A DNA stretch of 7,581 bases from JBCBEX01 sp039027055 (lineage in GTDB: Bacteria; Bacteroidota; Rhodothermia; Rhodothermales; Rubricoccaceae): NCBI GenBank assembly GCA_039027055.1, contig JBCCLD010000225.1, forward strand, positions 1 to 7,581. Direction: 5' to 3'. The notes beneath the pieces are model-generated. The model worked only from the letters and a program-made list of their open reading frames with translations, was not told the origin of the DNA and did no database searches. Positions 6,189 to 7,581 of this stretch are shown one piece after another. Position numbers and translations under genes: made by a program. The number at the start of each line of letters is the position of its first letter. Position 1 is the stretch's first letter.

Positions 6189-7205
6189 CTAGCTCACCCC
6201 TTCGCTCATCGCGAGCATCCGTTCGATGGGCGCGAGCGCGCGGCGGCGGATCGTCTCGTCCATGGTGACTTCCGGCGTCTCGTGCTTCAGACACAGGTAG
6301 AGCTTCTCGATCGTGTTGAGCTTCATGTGCGGACAGTCGTTGCACGCGCAGCCGTTGTCTGGCGGGGCCGGGATGAACGTCTTGTCCGGGTTGTCCTTCT
6401 GCATCTGGTGCAGGATGCCCGTCTCCGTCGCCACGATGAACGTGTCGGCGGGATTCTCCGTCGCAAAGCGCAGGATCGACGAGGTCGAGCCGATGTGGTC
6501 GGCGTGCCGTAGCACGGCCTCTTCGCACTCGGGGTGCGCCAGTACGAGCGCGTGCGGGTTGCGCACCTTCAGCCGGACGAGTTCCTGCTCGCTGAACACC
6601 TCGTGGACGATGCACGAGCCGTCCCAGAGCACCATCTCGCGGCCGATCTCCTTCACGAGCCAGCGCCCGAGGTTGCGGTCCGGCGCGAAGATGATCGGCT
6701 GGTCCTTCGGGATCTGACGGACGATATGCTCCGCGTTGGACGACGTGCAGATGATGTCCGTCTGCGCCTTGATCGCCGCCGTGCAGTTGATGTAGGAGAT
6801 GACGATGTGGTCCGGGTGCTGCGCTCGGAACGCCGCGAACTCGTCGGGCGGGCAGGAGTCGGCCAGCGAGCAGCCCGCGTTGAGGTCGGGCAGGAGGACC
6901 TTCTTCGTCGGGTTGAGGATCTTTGCCGTCTCGGCCATGAAGTGCACGCCCGCGAAGACGATGATGTCGGCGTCAGTCTTCTCTGCTTCGCGTGCGAGGC
7001 CGAGCGAGTCGCCGATGTAGTCCGCGATGTCCTGGATGTCGCCCTCCTGGTAGTAGTGCGCCAGCAGGACCGCATTCTTTTCGCGCTTGAGCCGCTCGAT
7101 CTCATCGTAGAGGTCGAGCATGGGGTCCACGTATTCCTCAACGAAACCGATGGCCGGGTCGAAGGCGACGGTGTCGAGGACAGTTAGATCGAGCACCTCG
7201 GGCAT
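6189..7205 (-). CDS. nadA: Quinolinate synthase NadA
   Basis: A 338-residue cytosolic enzyme of de novo NAD synthesis. It condenses iminoaspartate (from NadB) with dihydroxyacetone phosphate to quinolinate, using a [4Fe-4S] cluster. Three cluster Cys are recognisable: Cys112 (NAGCSLADSC), Cys227 (HPEC) and Cys291 (CPHMKLN). Substrate-site motifs are LAHYYQ (48-53), SYINCTAAIKA (137-147), TSSNA (154-158), HPEC (224-227), GSTS (239-242) and VATETG (258-263). The length is normal (families run about 300-370). Cys286 and Cys288 precede Cys291 as CxCxxC, close to the CxxCxxC of the E. coli enzyme. I chose ATG 7203-7205 because MPEVLDL leads directly into the conserved region. The frame stays open to an ATG at 7308-7310, but that 35-residue stretch is Arg/Thr-rich and looks like untranslated leader. 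nadB and nadC are not adjacent in this window. It converges on the terminator at 6116-6160 and diverges from the gene at 7464. Confidence 0.96.
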   Translation of the reverse strand: MPEVLDLTVLDTVAFDPAIGFVEEYVDPMLDLYDEIERLKREKNAVLLAHYYQEGDIQDIADYIGDSLGLAREAEKTDADIIVFAGVHFMAETAKILNPTKKVLLPDLNAGCSLADSCPPDEFAAFRAQHPDHIVISYINCTAAIKAQTDIICTSSNAEHIVRQIPKDQPIIFAPDRNLGRWLVKEIGREMVLWDGSCIVHEVFSEQELVRLKVRNPHALVLAHPECEEAVLRHADHIGSTSSILRFATENPADTFIVATETGILHQMQKDNPDKTFIPAPPDNGCACNDCPHMKLNTIEKLYLCLKHETPEVTMDETIRRRALAPIERMLAMSEGVS

Positions 7206-7463
7206 GGGGGTCGGGGTCAGGGTGAGGCGAGTCGGGCGGGCGTGTACGCGAGGCCTGGTCAGATGTTTGGCTCGCACGACCCTAGCCGCGCACATTCGTG
7301 TCAAAGTCACACGTTAATGCATTCTCGTCTCTTTTGTTCGGCTCACGCCACCGGATCCGCTCGCTCGTGAAGCAGAGCGGTGCCCGCGCTCAGGCGGCGT
7401 GGGCTGAGATTGTGCGGGAAGTATGCTATGTCCTAACTGTTGCAATCCCAGTTCTTTCGAGCC
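7206..7463. promoter_or_regulatory. Divergent intergenic region, nadA and exported protein
   Basis: This 258-bp gap must hold both promoters. On the minus strand TTGACA (7304-7299) is a perfect -35 hexamer facing nadA, but no good -10 lies at the proper distance, so the match may be chance. On the plus strand I find no convincing promoter or Shine-Dalgarno before ATG 7464. I see no NAD-responsive operator or riboswitch, no RNA gene and no repeat. Confidence 0.3.
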
Positions 7464-7581
7464 ATGCGATTTCTCACGCTCGTATCGTCTCCCCTGTTTG
7501 TGTTGGCGCTCTGGGTGTCATCGTCAGCGGCGGTGCTGTCGCAGGTCTGCCAAGGTGACTTTGTCATCAGGAATTCCGCCG
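7464..7581 (+). CDS. N-terminus of an exported protein (runs off the window)
   Basis: ATG 7464 opens a frame that continues through the right edge, giving 39 residues. MRFLTLVSSPLFVLALWVSS is a typical Sec signal peptide (basic start, hydrophobic core), with a plausible cut after Ser26, before Gln27. The mature part begins QVCQGDFVIRNSA. In my memory of the family, GDFVIRNSA followed by Asp resembles the first strand of secreted receptor-L-domain/leucine-rich-repeat-like proteins of Bacteroidota, but thirteen residues are too few to assign it. The Cys29 context (SQVC) is not a lipobox. It is divergent from nadA and probably unrelated to it in function. A longer-looking frame at 7298-7558 overlaps it out of phase and lacks coding character. 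Confidence 0.65.
   Translation, partial: MRFLTLVSSPLFVLALWVSSSAAVLSQVCQGDFVIRNSA

Noticed and set aside
7206..7310. 35-residue N-terminal extension of NadA
   Set aside because: Arg/Thr/Pro-rich, no family match, and ATG 7205 leads straight into conserved sequence.
7298..7558. 86-codon plus-strand frame near the right edge
   Set aside because: Overlaps the signal-peptide gene at 7464 out of phase and the nadA leader, with no export or domain features.

Overview
The window is high-GC bacterial chromosome (about 67% GC in the lines I counted at 121-240). It most resembles the Rhodothermota/Bacteroidota group. The evidence is indirect: a propeller plus Y_Y_Y sensor kinase of the type common there, a barrel protein ending in Phe, weak or absent Shine-Dalgarno sequences, and predicted signal-peptidase I sites followed by Gln in three exported proteins. 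No rRNA or tRNA marker is present, so the placement is an inference.

Layout, left to right. Positions 1 to about 119 have lower GC (58 of 120 bases, 48%) and read on the minus strand as a piece of an RHS/YD-repeat protein. They abut, without any intact gene start, the last ~50 codons of a GMC-family FAD oxidoreductase on the plus strand (stop at 279-281). A small hairpin separates this from a convergent rraA-family gene (minus, 308-799). Divergent from rraA is an exported outer-membrane beta-barrel protein of unknown function (plus, 889-2265). Convergent with that is a 1167-residue sensor histidine kinase (minus, 2285-5788) with a large periplasmic beta-propeller, a Y_Y_Y domain, one membrane helix, intact kinase boxes and a degenerate receiver-like C-terminus.

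Divergent from the kinase, 135 bp away, is a 56-codon gene (plus, 5924-6094). It encodes a hydrophobic leader followed by two identical 17-residue units, carried on an exact 50-bp DNA repeat with a 57-bp period. A sigma70-like promoter and a strong intrinsic terminator frame it as its own transcript. nadA (quinolinate synthase, minus, 6189-7205) converges on that terminator. The start of another exported protein (plus, from 7464) runs off the right edge.

Most genes here are single transcription units in alternating orientation rather than an operon. nadA and rraA are housekeeping-type genes. The part that looks least described is the centre: a short exported repeat peptide divergently paired with a large periplasm-sensing kinase whose receiver-like tail lacks the phosphorylation residues. 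Whether the peptide is a ligand or target of the kinase is a hypothesis from position only.
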